This document shows positions 1 through 9,422 of a DNA stretch of 64,000 nucleotides, one piece after another. The stretch's first letter is position 1. Each line of letters opens with the position of its first letter. Below the pieces are notes generated by a model, which searched no databases, was not told the DNA's origin, and worked only from the letters and a program-made list of their open reading frames with translations. Source of the stretch: DASPKX01 sp035627835 (GTDB lineage Bacteria; Verrucomicrobiota; Verrucomicrobiia; Limisphaerales; SXQI01). The DNA is taken from positions 1 through 64,000 of the forward strand of contig DASPKX010000181.1 in assembly GCA_035627835.1 (NCBI GenBank), written 5' to 3'. The position numbers and the translations under genes are program-made.

Positions 1-11
1 TGAATCCCACA

Positions 12-494
12 GTGCAGAGCCTTATAGACGCGCTTCGGACGGAGATGGAGCAGTACGGCGAAATGCTCGCGCGGCTCGACGAGCAGCAAGCCAGCATCGT
101 GCGGTTTAAAGGGGATGAAGTCATTGCCGCGGGAGCCTCCATCGAAGCCCAGGCCGCGGAAATGAACAAGGCGCGAACGCACCGAACCGACTGCGCCCAA
201 GCAGTCGCGCGCGATCTTAAATGTCCGGACGAGACGCCCATCCAGGAAATGGTTGTTCGCTTGCACAAAGACCTCCGCCCTCTCGTGACGGAGTTGGTGC
301 GTGAAAACAATGAACTGATCGTGCGCATCCAGCAACGCAGCCGGCAGAACCACCTGCTGCTTGCGCGATCTCTCGAGAGCATGCAACGGATGATTGACTG
401 CATTGCACCCGCCTCCCCACCCACGCGGTACACACCGGCTGGACGCGCTGAAAAGGTGTTTCGTCCGCAGATCATCTACAGCGCAGTAGGTTGA
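12..494 (+). CDS. flgN: FlgN-like flagellar export chaperone
   Basis: A 160-aa mostly helical protein directly upstream of flgK and flgL. That position and size fit FlgN, the cytoplasmic chaperone that holds the hook-filament junction proteins FlgK and FlgL before export by the flagellar type III apparatus. The helical, charge-rich body with an N-terminal pattern MQSLIDALRTEMEQYGEML fits the family, but FlgN sequences are poorly conserved, so the call leans on context. The start is a GTG at 12; bases before it are too few to test for an earlier start. The gene ends 4 bp before flgK, so the three genes are probably one transcript that begins left of the window. Confidence 0.75.
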   Translation: MQSLIDALRTEMEQYGEMLARLDEQQASIVRFKGDEVIAAGASIEAQAAEMNKARTHRTDCAQAVARDLKCPDETPIQEMVVRLHKDLRPLVTELVRENNELIVRIQQRSRQNHLLLARSLESMQRMIDCIAPASPPTRYTPAGRAEKVFRPQIIYSAVG

Positions 495-498
495 ATTT

Positions 499-1899
499 AT
501 GGCCGGGCTCTTTGACACCCTACAACTTGGATCCCGCTCCATGCAGGCGCAACGCCATGGGTTGGATGTGGCGGGCCACAACTTGGGGAACGTCAACACT
601 CCTGGTTACGCCCGCCAACGGGTCGCCCTTGCAGAGGTTGGAGGCGTCTCCTCATCCGTAGGTTTTCTGGGTGCGGGAGTTGACGCTGTTGGAGTCGCAG
701 CCATTCGTGATGCCGCGCTGGAAACGCAAATTCAACTGGAAACCGGCATTTCGGGATCATTGAGCGCGCAGGAAAAAGCGCTCTACCAGGCCCTGGCCGC
801 TCTCAACGAATCCCTGAACACCAACGCGGCCAGCGCTGCTGAAATCACTAACGGGTTGACCAAAAAGATAGGGGATCTCTTTTCGAGTTTTCAGACGCTG
901 TCAACAAGCCCGTTGTCCCCCGCGGATCGACAGAATGTGCTGGTGGCCGCGGAAGCTCTTGCTCTGGAATTTCGGAACGTCAGCGCCCGCCTGGATAGGG
1001 TTGACGGGGCGCTCGCGCAATTGGCCGGGAACGAGGTTGAGACCGTAAACCAATTGCTGGATGAGGTCTCCGGAATAAACGACCGGATCGTCCAGGCGGA
1101 GAGCCGCACGAACACCCCAGCTCACGAACTGCGTGGCCAGCTACAACAGAAGCTTGGGGAACTGGCTGGCCACATTCCATTTACGTTGAGCACGCCTGCG
1201 GTCGGCGGCATCGCGCTGACGGTGGATGGGCACACGCTTATCGCGCCCGCGCAACAACCGCAAAAGCTCGCGTTGGTGACGAGCAACAACACAGTGGCCA
1301 TCGGAATCTCAGGCCAGCCTGACGCGCTTACGTTGTCGAGCGGCTCTCTTCACGGTTTGCTGGAAACCCGTTCTACGACACTTACTGCACTCCGGGCGGA
1401 CATTGACCTGCTGGCCTCTTCACTCATCTCATCGGTAAACCAGGCGCACAGCAACGGGTTCGCGCCAGATGGATCGACTGGCCGCGCATTTTTCGCTGGA
1501 ACGACAGCGGCGGACATCCGGGTGAGTGAGACGCTCACTGCCAATCCTTCACTCCTGCAGACCAGCGGCGCGCAAGCGAACGCTTCCGACAACGCCACGG
1601 CGCTTGGGCTGGCCCAGTTGGCAAGCACGCCGGTGCAAGGGCTCAATAATCAAACTTTTGCCTCCTTCTACGGCGGAGTGGTGAGCGGGCTGGGCGCCAC
1701 TTTGAAGGGCGCACGCGAACAACTGGCGACGCAGCGGGCTGTCGAGGGGATGCTCGCCAATCAACGGGAGGCCATCAGCGGCGTTTCCATCGATGAAGAA
1801 CTGACGGACATGATGAAGTTCCAGAAAGCATTTCAGGCATCCGCCCGGTTTGTTTCCGTTGCTGACGAACTTCTGGATGCGGTGATCAATCTCACTTGA
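499..1899 (+). CDS. flgK: Flagellar hook-associated protein 1 FlgK
   Basis: A 466-aa protein with both diagnostic ends of FlgK. The N-terminus (about residues 1-45) has the hook/rod signature with the stretch NLGNVNTPGYARQRV. The C-terminus (about 425-466) has the helical heptad segment ELTDMMKFQKAFQASARF. FlgK forms the first ring of the hook-filament junction outside the cell and is secreted unprocessed, so no signal peptide is expected or seen. The length is somewhat short for the family, which implies a small central surface domain. It overlaps the start region of flgL and shares the operon with flgN. Confidence 0.95.
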   Translation: MAGLFDTLQLGSRSMQAQRHGLDVAGHNLGNVNTPGYARQRVALAEVGGVSSSVGFLGAGVDAVGVAAIRDAALETQIQLETGISGSLSAQEKALYQALAALNESLNTNAASAAEITNGLTKKIGDLFSSFQTLSTSPLSPADRQNVLVAAEALALEFRNVSARLDRVDGALAQLAGNEVETVNQLLDEVSGINDRIVQAESRTNTPAHELRGQLQQKLGELAGHIPFTLSTPAVGGIALTVDGHTLIAPAQQPQKLALVTSNNTVAIGISGQPDALTLSSGSLHGLLETRSTTLTALRADIDLLASSLISSVNQAHSNGFAPDGSTGRAFFAGTTAADIRVSETLTANPSLLQTSGAQANASDNATALGLAQLASTPVQGLNNQTFASFYGGVVSGLGATLKGAREQLATQRAVEGMLANQREAISGVSIDEELTDMMKFQKAFQASARFVSVADELLDAVINLT

Positions 1900-1904
1900 G
1901 TCGT

Positions 1905-2837
1905 ATGCGTGTCACTTCAAACAGTTCCAACGAAGCATTGATTGCGCGGCTGCAGACGCTTGCGAACAAACAATCTGAACTGCAAAGCCGGGCCTCAACC
2001 GGGCAGAAATTTGAGGCAGCCGATGCCGACCCCGCCGGCTTGGCGCAGGCGCTTCGCCTCCAGGAAGCGGGGCGTTTAGCCGACCAATTTCAGACGAACA
2101 TCGAGCGCCATCAATCCCGCGCGGCCGCCAGCCACAACGCCATCAACGGTTTGAAGCGAGCGCTGGATCGGGCGCAAGAGATCGCGGTTCTTGCGGACGG
2201 AGTCACCTCTGCGGAAACCATGCGCACGTATGCAGCCGAGGTGGGTGGGTTGATTGAGCGGGCGATTCAATTCGCCAACAGCAAGCATGGGGAGGAATAC
2301 CTCTTTGCAGGGACACGCGGAGACAAGGCCCCGTTCCAGGTTGTCGCGGCGCCGGCGGGCGGCGTGGCTTCAGTGAATTTTGTTGGCGTGGCGGAGATTC
2401 CGAAAAGCGAAATCGCCGAGGGCGCGCTGGTCTCGTCCCATATTCCCGGCGCAAATCCAGCCGGCGCAGGCCCTCGCGGTCTCTTGGCGGACTCACGTCA
2501 TGGAGCTGATCTTTTCAGCCATTTGATCGCGTTGCAGAAGAGCCTTGAAACCGGGGATGCGAACGCGATTGCCAATAGCCGCGAGGCTTTGAAAGCCGAC
2601 GAGGAAACCATTCTTTATCACGTCACCAGCAACGCCGCGCTGCAAAGCACCTTGGAAAGCTCAGCCAAAATGGCCGATCGCGGCTCGCTGCAGGCCAAAG
2701 CAGCGATCTCGGCCGTCGCAGACGCGGACTTGGCCGAGACGTTGCTGCAGCTCAACCAAAACCAAACTGCCTACCAGGCTGCCCTGCAGAGCGCCGCCCG
2801 CGGCTTTGACCTCACGCTCCTGAACTACATTCGTTAA
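1905..2837 (+). CDS. flgL: Flagellar hook-associated protein 3 FlgL
   Basis: About 310 aa with flagellin-like N- and C-terminal helices: an N-terminal segment beginning MRVTSNSSNEALIARLQTL and a C-terminal segment TLLQLNQNQTAYQAALQSA. This is the FlgL pattern, the second ring of the hook-filament junction. I chose the ATG at 1905 because it gives the typical MRVT start. A TTG at 1896 overlapping the flgK stop would add three residues and cannot be excluded. The TAA stop shares a TTAA with the stop of the opposite-strand FecR-like gene. No fliW or csrA follows, although these often sit beside flgL. Confidence 0.93.
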   Translation: MRVTSNSSNEALIARLQTLANKQSELQSRASTGQKFEAADADPAGLAQALRLQEAGRLADQFQTNIERHQSRAAASHNAINGLKRALDRAQEIAVLADGVTSAETMRTYAAEVGGLIERAIQFANSKHGEEYLFAGTRGDKAPFQVVAAPAGGVASVNFVGVAEIPKSEIAEGALVSSHIPGANPAGAGPRGLLADSRHGADLFSHLIALQKSLETGDANAIANSREALKADEETILYHVTSNAALQSTLESSAKMADRGSLQAKAAISAVADADLAETLLQLNQNQTAYQAALQSAARGFDLTLLNYIR

Positions 2838-3472
2838 CGCGCGCTGACGGTTGTAACGGGGGAAGGTTCGATGATCTCGGGAACGCTTCCAATCAAGCGC
2901 TGCCCGATGTTCGCAGTGGAGATCTTCAGGGTGGTCAGAGATCCCACCCGCAGCACCCGCTGCTCCTCGGGCAAGAACAAATCAACCACAGTCGATTCAC
3001 CGGTGCGAATCTTGTCCCCTGCCTTCAAAGGCGCTCCGGTCGTCAGCTTGGCCCACCAAAGGCCTCGTTTGACCTCGGCTTTCCCACGAAGGCCACGGAC
3101 GACCCACTCACCGCGTTCCGCCGCGCTTTCCTCGCGCGCAAAGGCTGGCAATTCAGCCGCGCTGGCCAAACGCAACTGAGTTCCAGTGACGACACGCACG
3201 AGCGATCCCGTTTCCACCATCTGCAGAACAGCGCTGGCGCCGTCCTGAGCGCGCAGTTCAACACCAATTGGCAGCTCCTGCCCCGCTTTCACCAACCTCC
3301 ATTCTGAACCTTGGTTGAACTCCACCGTCCCGGTGACTTCACGCACCTTCGCAGGCCCGACGAAGGCCACGCGTTGGAGGCCTTGACCGTTCAGAGTGGC
3401 AACAACAGCAAGAACGAGAGCCAAACCCACTATCTTCTTCGACAACACGCGCATCATAGATCGCCCGTTCAT
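2834..3472 (-). CDS. Exported protein with two FecR-like modules
   Basis: A 212-aa protein with an N-terminal hydrophobic segment (about residues 13-30, after MRVLSKK) that looks like a signal peptide or anchor. It then has two similar beta-rich modules. The first runs from VREVTGTVEF to TGTQLRLAS and the second from VRGLRGKAEV to LTTLKIST. Each carries the 'G..L..G..IRTG..S...L' pattern of FecR domains. No signal-transduction partner (FecA or FecI) is adjacent, so I do not propose iron signalling; PVC bacteria have many free-standing FecR-like exported proteins. ATGs at 3457 or 3454 would place the basic n-region closer to the start. It converges on flgL with overlapping stop codons. Confidence 0.7.
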   Translation of the reverse strand: MNGRSMMRVLSKKIVGLALVLAVVATLNGQGLQRVAFVGPAKVREVTGTVEFNQGSEWRLVKAGQELPIGVELRAQDGASAVLQMVETGSLVRVVTGTQLRLASAAELPAFAREESAAERGEWVVRGLRGKAEVKRGLWWAKLTTGAPLKAGDKIRTGESTVVDLFLPEEQRVLRVGSLTTLKISTANIGQRLIGSVPEIIEPSPVTTVSAR

Positions 3473-3692
3473 CGCAAAAGCTTTGTTCGAGCGATTTCAG
3501 GCTATCAGTTGTGACTCGCGGCGACAGAGGGGGAGCGCCCGAGGCGAACTGCACATTCACCTGAGCAGGGGGAGGGTCAGCATCGACGCGCAGGTAGGGG
3601 CCGAGAGCAGGTGCCCACCGGTTGGGGCAACAATTTACTGGCGTTGCCCGGGCATCTTCCTACTATGCGCACCGTCCCCGTACGACACAACT

Positions 3693-6600
3693 ATGAGAAT
3701 TATTCGACAAACCTCGCGACTACTCAGTTGCGCGCTTGCGTGTGCCGGCCTCCACGCGCTCGCAGTTCCATCCGTGAATGCGGCCACTTTCACCAATAAC
3801 TTCAACGCGGGCATTCCTCCTGAAATCACGCTGCTAGGGAACGCGGCGGATTACGATCATTCCAACGGAGGGTTCGGCAATACGAATACCGGCACCTTGA
3901 AGATAACCGAAGCTGTTGGCAGCCAACAAGGAACAGCAATTCTCCAGGAGCTTGATCCCGGCGTCACCGTTGGCGCTTTCGACGCTCGGTTCCAACTGTT
4001 CATCGGCGCGGGCAACGGCGCGGACGGCTTCTCCTTCGTGTTCGGCGATTTTGCTGATGCAAGCTTCGGCGAAGAAGGTCCAGGCACGCTTCGCGGCTTG
4101 ACCATCTCCTTCGACGTTTACAACAACGGCGGGACCGTGGCCGAAGCGCCGGCTATTGACGTTAAGTGGAATAACGTGATTCTTGGCCACCGCCGTGTCG
4201 CTGCCGCCAGCACGACGACGGGCGCTCAGCCAATTGGGACGGCCAACACGATCCGCACACAGACCACCCAAGGTGGCGGGCCGGTTTACTGGCCCGTCCG
4301 CATTACGGTGGACCAGGATGGCACACTCGATGTCGCCTACAATAATGTCGTTGTTTACACCAATTTCCCCATCTTCCGCCCGTTGACCGGTCCGGCGGAG
4401 TTTGGTCCCGGGTATCGCTTCGCCTTCGGCGCGCGCACCGGTGGCTCTTTCGATAGCCATTGGGTGGACGAGCTAGGCATCACCACGACCCCGGCGAATG
4501 CGACGAGCGGCCAGCCCTACATCACTTCCGTTCAACCGGTTGTGATCGGCTCCAACGCCAGCGCCGTTGGCGGTGTGGAAATTCTGCTCCAGGACGCTGC
4601 CTTTGCCGTGAATCAAAGCACGGTGAAGTTGAGCTACAACAACGCGGCAGTTACCCCAACAGTCACCCACGATGCGGCCACTGGGATCACCCGTGTGGTT
4701 TATCGCGGCGCGAACGGCACGTTGCCCACCGGCGCTCAACCTGTGCGCTTGCAGTACAGCTCGACAGCAACTCCAGCTGTTACATTTGATTATACCTTCA
4801 CCGCGGCCATCGATCCGTTCGCTACCATTCCTGCGAGCTACAAGATCGCCAGCGTGGACACGACGAAACCGGGATTCAAGGTTTACACCCACGCTATCGA
4901 AGGCATTCGCGCACCGGGCGATCGCAACCAGACGATCCTGGCTGAGCGCTCCCTCGCGAACGGCTTCATTGATCCGGCGACCGGACAGCCTTATCCAAAC
5001 CTTGCTGACCTCTCGGCCGCCGGCCCCGACGGGCTTTTCGTCGTTGAAGGAGTCGTGAACTGGAACCAGGACGCACCCGCCAACGCCGGCAACTTTAACG
5101 CCAGCAGCACGCCTCCACGTGAAGACCAGCCCATTCCAGGGGCGCCTTCCACAAGCTCGACCCCAATCGACAACCATGAAAGCGTGATCACAACTTTCCT
5201 GCACCTCAAGCCGGGTGGTTACCGCTTCGGCTTCAACAGCGATGACGGTTTCCGCGCTTCCTTTGGCCCAGGTTGGGATGCAACAACTCCGCTCGTCGGC
5301 CAGTTCAACGGTGGTCGTGGCGCTAGCGACACCCTCTTTGATGTCGTTATCACCGAAGAAGGTTATTATCCTTTCCGTCTTTCCTGGTGGGAAGGCACCG
5401 GCGGCGCAAATGCGGAGTTCTTCTCCCTCGATCCCGACACCGGCGCCCGCATCCTGATCAACGATCCTGAGAACCCGAAGGCTATCAAAGCTTATCGTGA
5501 AAGCGCCGTTTCCCGGCCTTCGATTACCAGCGCGCTTCCTGTTCGCGACTGGATTGCAGCCGCTGCGGATGACGACGTGATCATCAAGATCACGGACGGC
5601 AGCCTCGCTGTTGATCAAAACAGCATCGCGCTTTACATCAATGGCGCGGCGCAAACAGTGACGAAGTCCAAGAGCGGCGCCGTTACCACGGTGGTCCGTG
5701 ACAGTTCGGTCACGAACCTCCTCCCTTCTGGAGCGAACAACGTGCAAGTTGTTTACAGCTTCAATGAAGGCGGCAGCCTCGTGACGCTCACAAACGCCTA
5801 CACCTTCAGCGTAGCCCCTTACTACGGTGTGCTGCCTCCGGGCAATCGCGTGGCAGCTTCGAGCGTTAGCCCGGACACAGGGTTTAGCGCCCGCGTCAAC
5901 CAGATCGATCGCACGCTGGATAACAATCAGGGCAACGGTGGCCGTATTGGTGGTGGCAGCGACGCCAATCGCATGCCGTTCCCAGAAATTCAGCTGAACA
6001 ATGGGATGATCAACAGCACGAACGGTCAGCCTTATCCAAACCTGGCGGCGCCAGGGCCGAACGGCAACTACACCTACGAGTTCGATCTGTTCAATTTCAA
6101 CATGGCGAACAGCGCAGGCGGCCCTGCTGCTGATTCGGGCCTGATCACTGGCGCTGCTCCGGCTGCTCCATTCACTGGCCAGAATCCTGACCAGCAATTC
6201 CCAGGTCTCCCTGGCAGCGGCACTTCTGTGTTCGGGTTGGAAAACTACGTCATGGAAGTCACGACCTACCTGGAACTTAAGCGCGGTGTTTACATCTTCG
6301 CCGTGAACAGCGACGACGGCTTCCTGGTTTCGTCCGCTCCCAACCCGAAAGACACGCTCGGCACAATCCTCGGCTTCTATGTCGGCGGTCGCGGCAACAG
6401 CGGCAACCTCGTGGCGCCGGTTGGCGGGAACCCACCACCGATCTGGGCTCCTTCCGCTTCCGCCGATGACTTCGGCAGCACACCGTTTAACGTGATTGTT
6501 CAAGAAGACGGCATTTACCCATTCCGCATCCTCTACTGGCAAGGTGGCACTGGCGTTAACGCCGAGTTCCTCACGATCAACAAGCAAACAGGCGCTCCAG

Positions 6601-7922
6601 CCCTTGTGAATGATCCAACAGTGGAAGGTTCGGTCAAAGCTTACAAACGTTCGACCGAAGCTGAAGCTCGCCCATGGGTGAAGTTCTCCGTATCCCCCAC
6701 CCCATGGGAAGTTCGGCAGATGCAATCTGGCCCTGGTCCTTTAACCATGATCGGCCGCACCCCGGCCGCAGCGAACTCGAGCGACATCTACAACATGTCG
6801 AACGACGCGAACGCTCATCGCCGCGCAGTGCACTGGGCTGACGTGATCATTGGCGCAACAATCGGCAATGGTGTGGGCGACGCGAGCCTTGGCCTTCTGT
6901 TGAACGGCCAACGCGTCACTCCAACATTCACCACGAACGGCACGGACGTGACGATCAGCTATCGTCCGCCTGCTCCGCTGCCTTCCGGCAGCACGAACAT
7001 CGCCGGGCTTATCTACGGCGGCGTGACGAACTTCTGGCCTTTCGGGGTCCAGACCTATGGGGAAGCCAAAGTGACAGACAAAGTGCAGGGCACAGGAGGA
7101 GATCGCGGCTTCAGCGTGAAAGTCGTGCAATCTGCCGCAGCTCGCTCCGGTGGCAATACAGCCACTGCGGCAGAAACTCACCTCGCTGGCAATCCAGCCA
7201 ATATCGCTGTTGCAGGGCCTGCCGAAGGCGGCCGTTACATCATTCCAGGAATTATCAACTGGAACGACAACCGCAACACTGGGGGCAGCGGCGCTGAGTT
7301 TGGCAACTTCCAGATCAATGATCTGGCTGGTTGGCCATTCCCTAAATTCGCCGATCAACCAGTTCCAGGCGTTCCTGGCACAGGCAGCACGTCCCGCGAC
7401 CACATCGCGGCTGAGGTGTTCGCTTATCTCGAGTTCCCAACCGCAGGGTATCAGCGCTTGGGCGCGAATGCCGACGACGGTGTGGCTCTGAAGATCGGCA
7501 CGCCTGGTGTCACGAATGGAACGACGCTATTCACGTTTGATCGCGGCGCTGGCGCTCAGGACATCCCAATGTCCTTCACCATCCCAGAGCCCGGCCTCTA
7601 TCCTGTCCGTCTCCTCTGGTGGGAAGGCACAGGTGGTGGGCAGCTCGAGTTCTTCTCCTACGGCCCAAATGGCGAGAAGATTCCGATCAATTCGGACCTT
7701 CCAGGCGCCATCAAGGCGTACACTACGCTCGCTGCGAGCAACAATCCCAAGCTCACAGTCACACGCGCGAATGACGGCACTATCACCATTAGCTGGACCA
7801 ATGGCGGCGTTCTCGAGGCGACACCAAGCCTTCAGAACCCACAGTGGACCCAAGTTGACACTGAGAGCCCATTTGCTCCGGCCGCCAATGATCGCATGAT
7901 GTTCTTCCGCGTGCGGAAGTAA
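3693..7922 (+). CDS. Giant secreted protein: L-type lectin plus three PA14-like repeats
   Basis: A 1409-aa secreted protein. The ATG at 3693 gives a signal peptide (basic RIIRQTSR, hydrophobic core, cleavage near VNA-A); the open frame further upstream (from 3396) lacks such a start. About residues 30-250 resemble a legume-type (L-type) lectin fold, with DGFSFVFGDFADASFG. Three repeated units follow, each with an 'N(S/A)DDG' core (near residues 505, 862 and 1250) and a later 'YPxRLxWWEGTGG' segment (near 558, 942 and 1302), as in PA14-like carbohydrate-binding domains. The last about 55 residues (ISWTNGG...MMFFRV) match a C-terminal segment common in secreted Verrucomicrobiota proteins. Probable role: extracellular or surface glycan binding. 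A strong terminator follows. Confidence 0.8.
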   Translation: MRIIRQTSRLLSCALACAGLHALAVPSVNAATFTNNFNAGIPPEITLLGNAADYDHSNGGFGNTNTGTLKITEAVGSQQGTAILQELDPGVTVGAFDARFQLFIGAGNGADGFSFVFGDFADASFGEEGPGTLRGLTISFDVYNNGGTVAEAPAIDVKWNNVILGHRRVAAASTTTGAQPIGTANTIRTQTTQGGGPVYWPVRITVDQDGTLDVAYNNVVVYTNFPIFRPLTGPAEFGPGYRFAFGARTGGSFDSHWVDELGITTTPANATSGQPYITSVQPVVIGSNASAVGGVEILLQDAAFAVNQSTVKLSYNNAAVTPTVTHDAATGITRVVYRGANGTLPTGAQPVRLQYSSTATPAVTFDYTFTAAIDPFATIPASYKIASVDTTKPGFKVYTHAIEGIRAPGDRNQTILAERSLANGFIDPATGQPYPNLADLSAAGPDGLFVVEGVVNWNQDAPANAGNFNASSTPPREDQPIPGAPSTSSTPIDNHESVITTFLHLKPGGYRFGFNSDDGFRASFGPGWDATTPLVGQFNGGRGASDTLFDVVITEEGYYPFRLSWWEGTGGANAEFFSLDPDTGARILINDPENPKAIKAYRESAVSRPSITSALPVRDWIAAAADDDVIIKITDGSLAVDQNSIALYINGAAQTVTKSKSGAVTTVVRDSSVTNLLPSGANNVQVVYSFNEGGSLVTLTNAYTFSVAPYYGVLPPGNRVAASSVSPDTGFSARVNQIDRTLDNNQGNGGRIGGGSDANRMPFPEIQLNNGMINSTNGQPYPNLAAPGPNGNYTYEFDLFNFNMANSAGGPAADSGLITGAAPAAPFTGQNPDQQFPGLPGSGTSVFGLENYVMEVTTYLELKRGVYIFAVNSDDGFLVSSAPNPKDTLGTILGFYVGGRGNSGNLVAPVGGNPPPIWAPSASADDFGSTPFNVIVQEDGIYPFRILYWQGGTGVNAEFLTINKQTGAPALVNDPTVEGSVKAYKRSTEAEARPWVKFSVSPTPWEVRQMQSGPGPLTMIGRTPAAANSSDIYNMSNDANAHRRAVHWADVIIGATIGNGVGDASLGLLLNGQRVTPTFTTNGTDVTISYRPPAPLPSGSTNIAGLIYGGVTNFWPFGVQTYGEAKVTDKVQGTGGDRGFSVKVVQSAAARSGGNTATAAETHLAGNPANIAVAGPAEGGRYIIPGIINWNDNRNTGGSGAEFGNFQINDLAGWPFPKFADQPVPGVPGTGSTSRDHIAAEVFAYLEFPTAGYQRLGANADDGVALKIGTPGVTNGTTLFTFDRGAGAQDIPMSFTIPEPGLYPVRLLWWEGTGGGQLEFFSYGPNGEKIPINSDLPGAIKAYTTLAASNNPKLTVTRANDGTITISWTNGGVLEATPSLQNPQWTQVDTESPFAPAANDRMMFFRVRK

Positions 7923-7949
7923 TCAGCATCACTTGTAGTTTAACGAAAG

Positions 7950-7983
7950 CAGGCCGGGAGAAATCCCGGCCTGTCTTTTTTTT
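7950..7983 (+). terminator. Intrinsic terminator
   Basis: A perfect 10-bp stem (CAGGCCGGGA with TCCCGGCCTG) closes a GAAA tetraloop and is followed after two bases by a run of T. It lies 28 bp after the stop of the lectin/PA14 protein and clearly ends that transcript. Confidence 0.95.
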
Positions 7984-8054
7984 GCCTATCGCAGTTCACC
8001 GCGCTCGCGTCTCCACGCGAATAAGTTATTGAAACCTGTCGTCCGAAATTCACA

Positions 8055-9422
8055 ATGCCGACCATGAACACGGGAGAAGCGCCGCGGACACCCATGAACC
8101 GGACCGCGTGGTTGATTTGCATCATCGCCTCGATTGGGTTTGCCTTCGACATCTACGAACTGCTGATGCTGCCACTGATCGTGCGGCCAGCCCTGCAAAC
8201 GCTCATTCCCGGTATCAGCCTTACGAGCCCGGAATATATCTCCTGGGCCCGCACCCTCTTCTTCGTGCCGGCAATTGTGGGTGGCGTTTTCGGCATGCTG
8301 GGTGGCTATTTGACGGACCGGCTCGGCCGGCGACGCGTGCTTACGTTCAGCATTTTGCTTTATGCCTTCTCCGCGTTTGCTGCGGGCTTTGCCACCACCC
8401 CTCACCAACTGCTCTTCTTCCGCTGCCTGGTTTTCATTGGAGTTTGCGTGGAGTTCGTCGCGGCAGTCGCATGGCTTGCTGAATTGTTCCAGAACCCTGA
8501 ACAGCGCGAAAAGGTGTTGGGCTACACTCAGGCATTCTCATCCTTCGGCGGCCTGCTCGTGTCCGCCGCATACCTGCTCATTGCCAAGAATGTTGATAGC
8601 CTTCCTGCAATTCATGGGGGGCACGAAGCGTGGCGCTACACCCTGATTTCGGGCGTCATCCCAGCCATTCCGTTGATCCTCATTCGCCCTTTCCTTCCGG
8701 AATCACCTATTTGGGCGAAGAAGAAAGAAGCGGGAACATTGCGCCGGCCAAGCATCGGCCAGCTTTTCACGCCTCAACTCGCGCGAACCACCGTGGTCAC
8801 CACGATCATGTTCGCTTGCAGCTATGGCGCGGCTTTCGGCGCGATTCAGCAGCTTCCGCAGATTGTGCCGGGCCTTCCCGGTGTTCGTGATCTGCCGAAA
8901 CCTCAGCAGGCTGAAGTGGTCGGCCAAGTCCAACTCGTGCAGGAAATCGGGGGCTTGGTGGGGCGCTTTGTCCTCGCTGTGTTGGCGGTGAAGATTCTTA
9001 GCCGTCGCAAGCTCATCCGAGTCTTCCAGATACCTGGATTGATCCTCGTGCCATGGGTGTTCTTCTACCCGGCAACGAGCGACCTGGAGATGCTCAAGAT
9101 AGGCATCTTCTTTGCAGGGCTGCTCACCGTCGCTCAGTTCAGTTTCTGGGGTAATTATCTGCCCCGGGTTTACCCCGTTCACTTGCGCGGCACGGGCGAG
9201 AGCTTTGCGGCTAATATTGGGGGACGCATTTTTGGGACTGCCTTTGCCTGGGTGACGTTGACAATTGCGGGCTCAGCATGGCTCAAGAACATGCTGCCGC
9301 AAGCGACTGCTCCCGTTAAATTCGCCTACACCGCCGCAGGCGTGGCGTTCGCGGTTTACCTGGTTGGGTTGATCTGCTCAGCATTTCTCCCTGAACCGCC
9401 GGCAGAAGAGGAGCATCATTAA
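8055..9422 (+). CDS. MFS transporter
   Basis: A 455-aa inner-membrane protein with about 12 hydrophobic segments. The loop between segments 2 and 3 carries GGYLTDRLGRRRV, the conserved major-facilitator motif A; a second basic loop lies at SRRKLIR in the C-terminal half. The overall form resembles metabolite:proton symporters, with a conserved Asp in the first segment (FAFDIYELLMLP). The substrate cannot be told from sequence. ATG at 8055 is used; an internal ATG at 8094 would also keep all membrane segments. It converges with the DnaJ-like gene, and the two stop codons share TTAA at 9419-9422. Confidence 0.85.
   Translation: MPTMNTGEAPRTPMNRTAWLICIIASIGFAFDIYELLMLPLIVRPALQTLIPGISLTSPEYISWARTLFFVPAIVGGVFGMLGGYLTDRLGRRRVLTFSILLYAFSAFAAGFATTPHQLLFFRCLVFIGVCVEFVAAVAWLAELFQNPEQREKVLGYTQAFSSFGGLLVSAAYLLIAKNVDSLPAIHGGHEAWRYTLISGVIPAIPLILIRPFLPESPIWAKKKEAGTLRRPSIGQLFTPQLARTTVVTTIMFACSYGAAFGAIQQLPQIVPGLPGVRDLPKPQQAEVVGQVQLVQEIGGLVGRFVLAVLAVKILSRRKLIRVFQIPGLILVPWVFFYPATSDLEMLKIGIFFAGLLTVAQFSFWGNYLPRVYPVHLRGTGESFAANIGGRIFGTAFAWVTLTIAGSAWLKNMLPQATAPVKFAYTAAGVAFAVYLVGLICSAFLPEPPAEEEHH

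Noticed and set aside
1..11. End of an upstream gene at the TGA in bases 1-3
   Set aside because: Three bases cannot show a reading frame; nothing can be annotated.
4473..6725. A 750-codon open frame on the minus strand inside the lectin/PA14 gene
   Set aside because: It is antisense to a clearly coding gene with signal peptide and repeats. Its product is rich in Arg, Val, His and Ala with no domain pattern, as expected from the codon bias of the sense strand.
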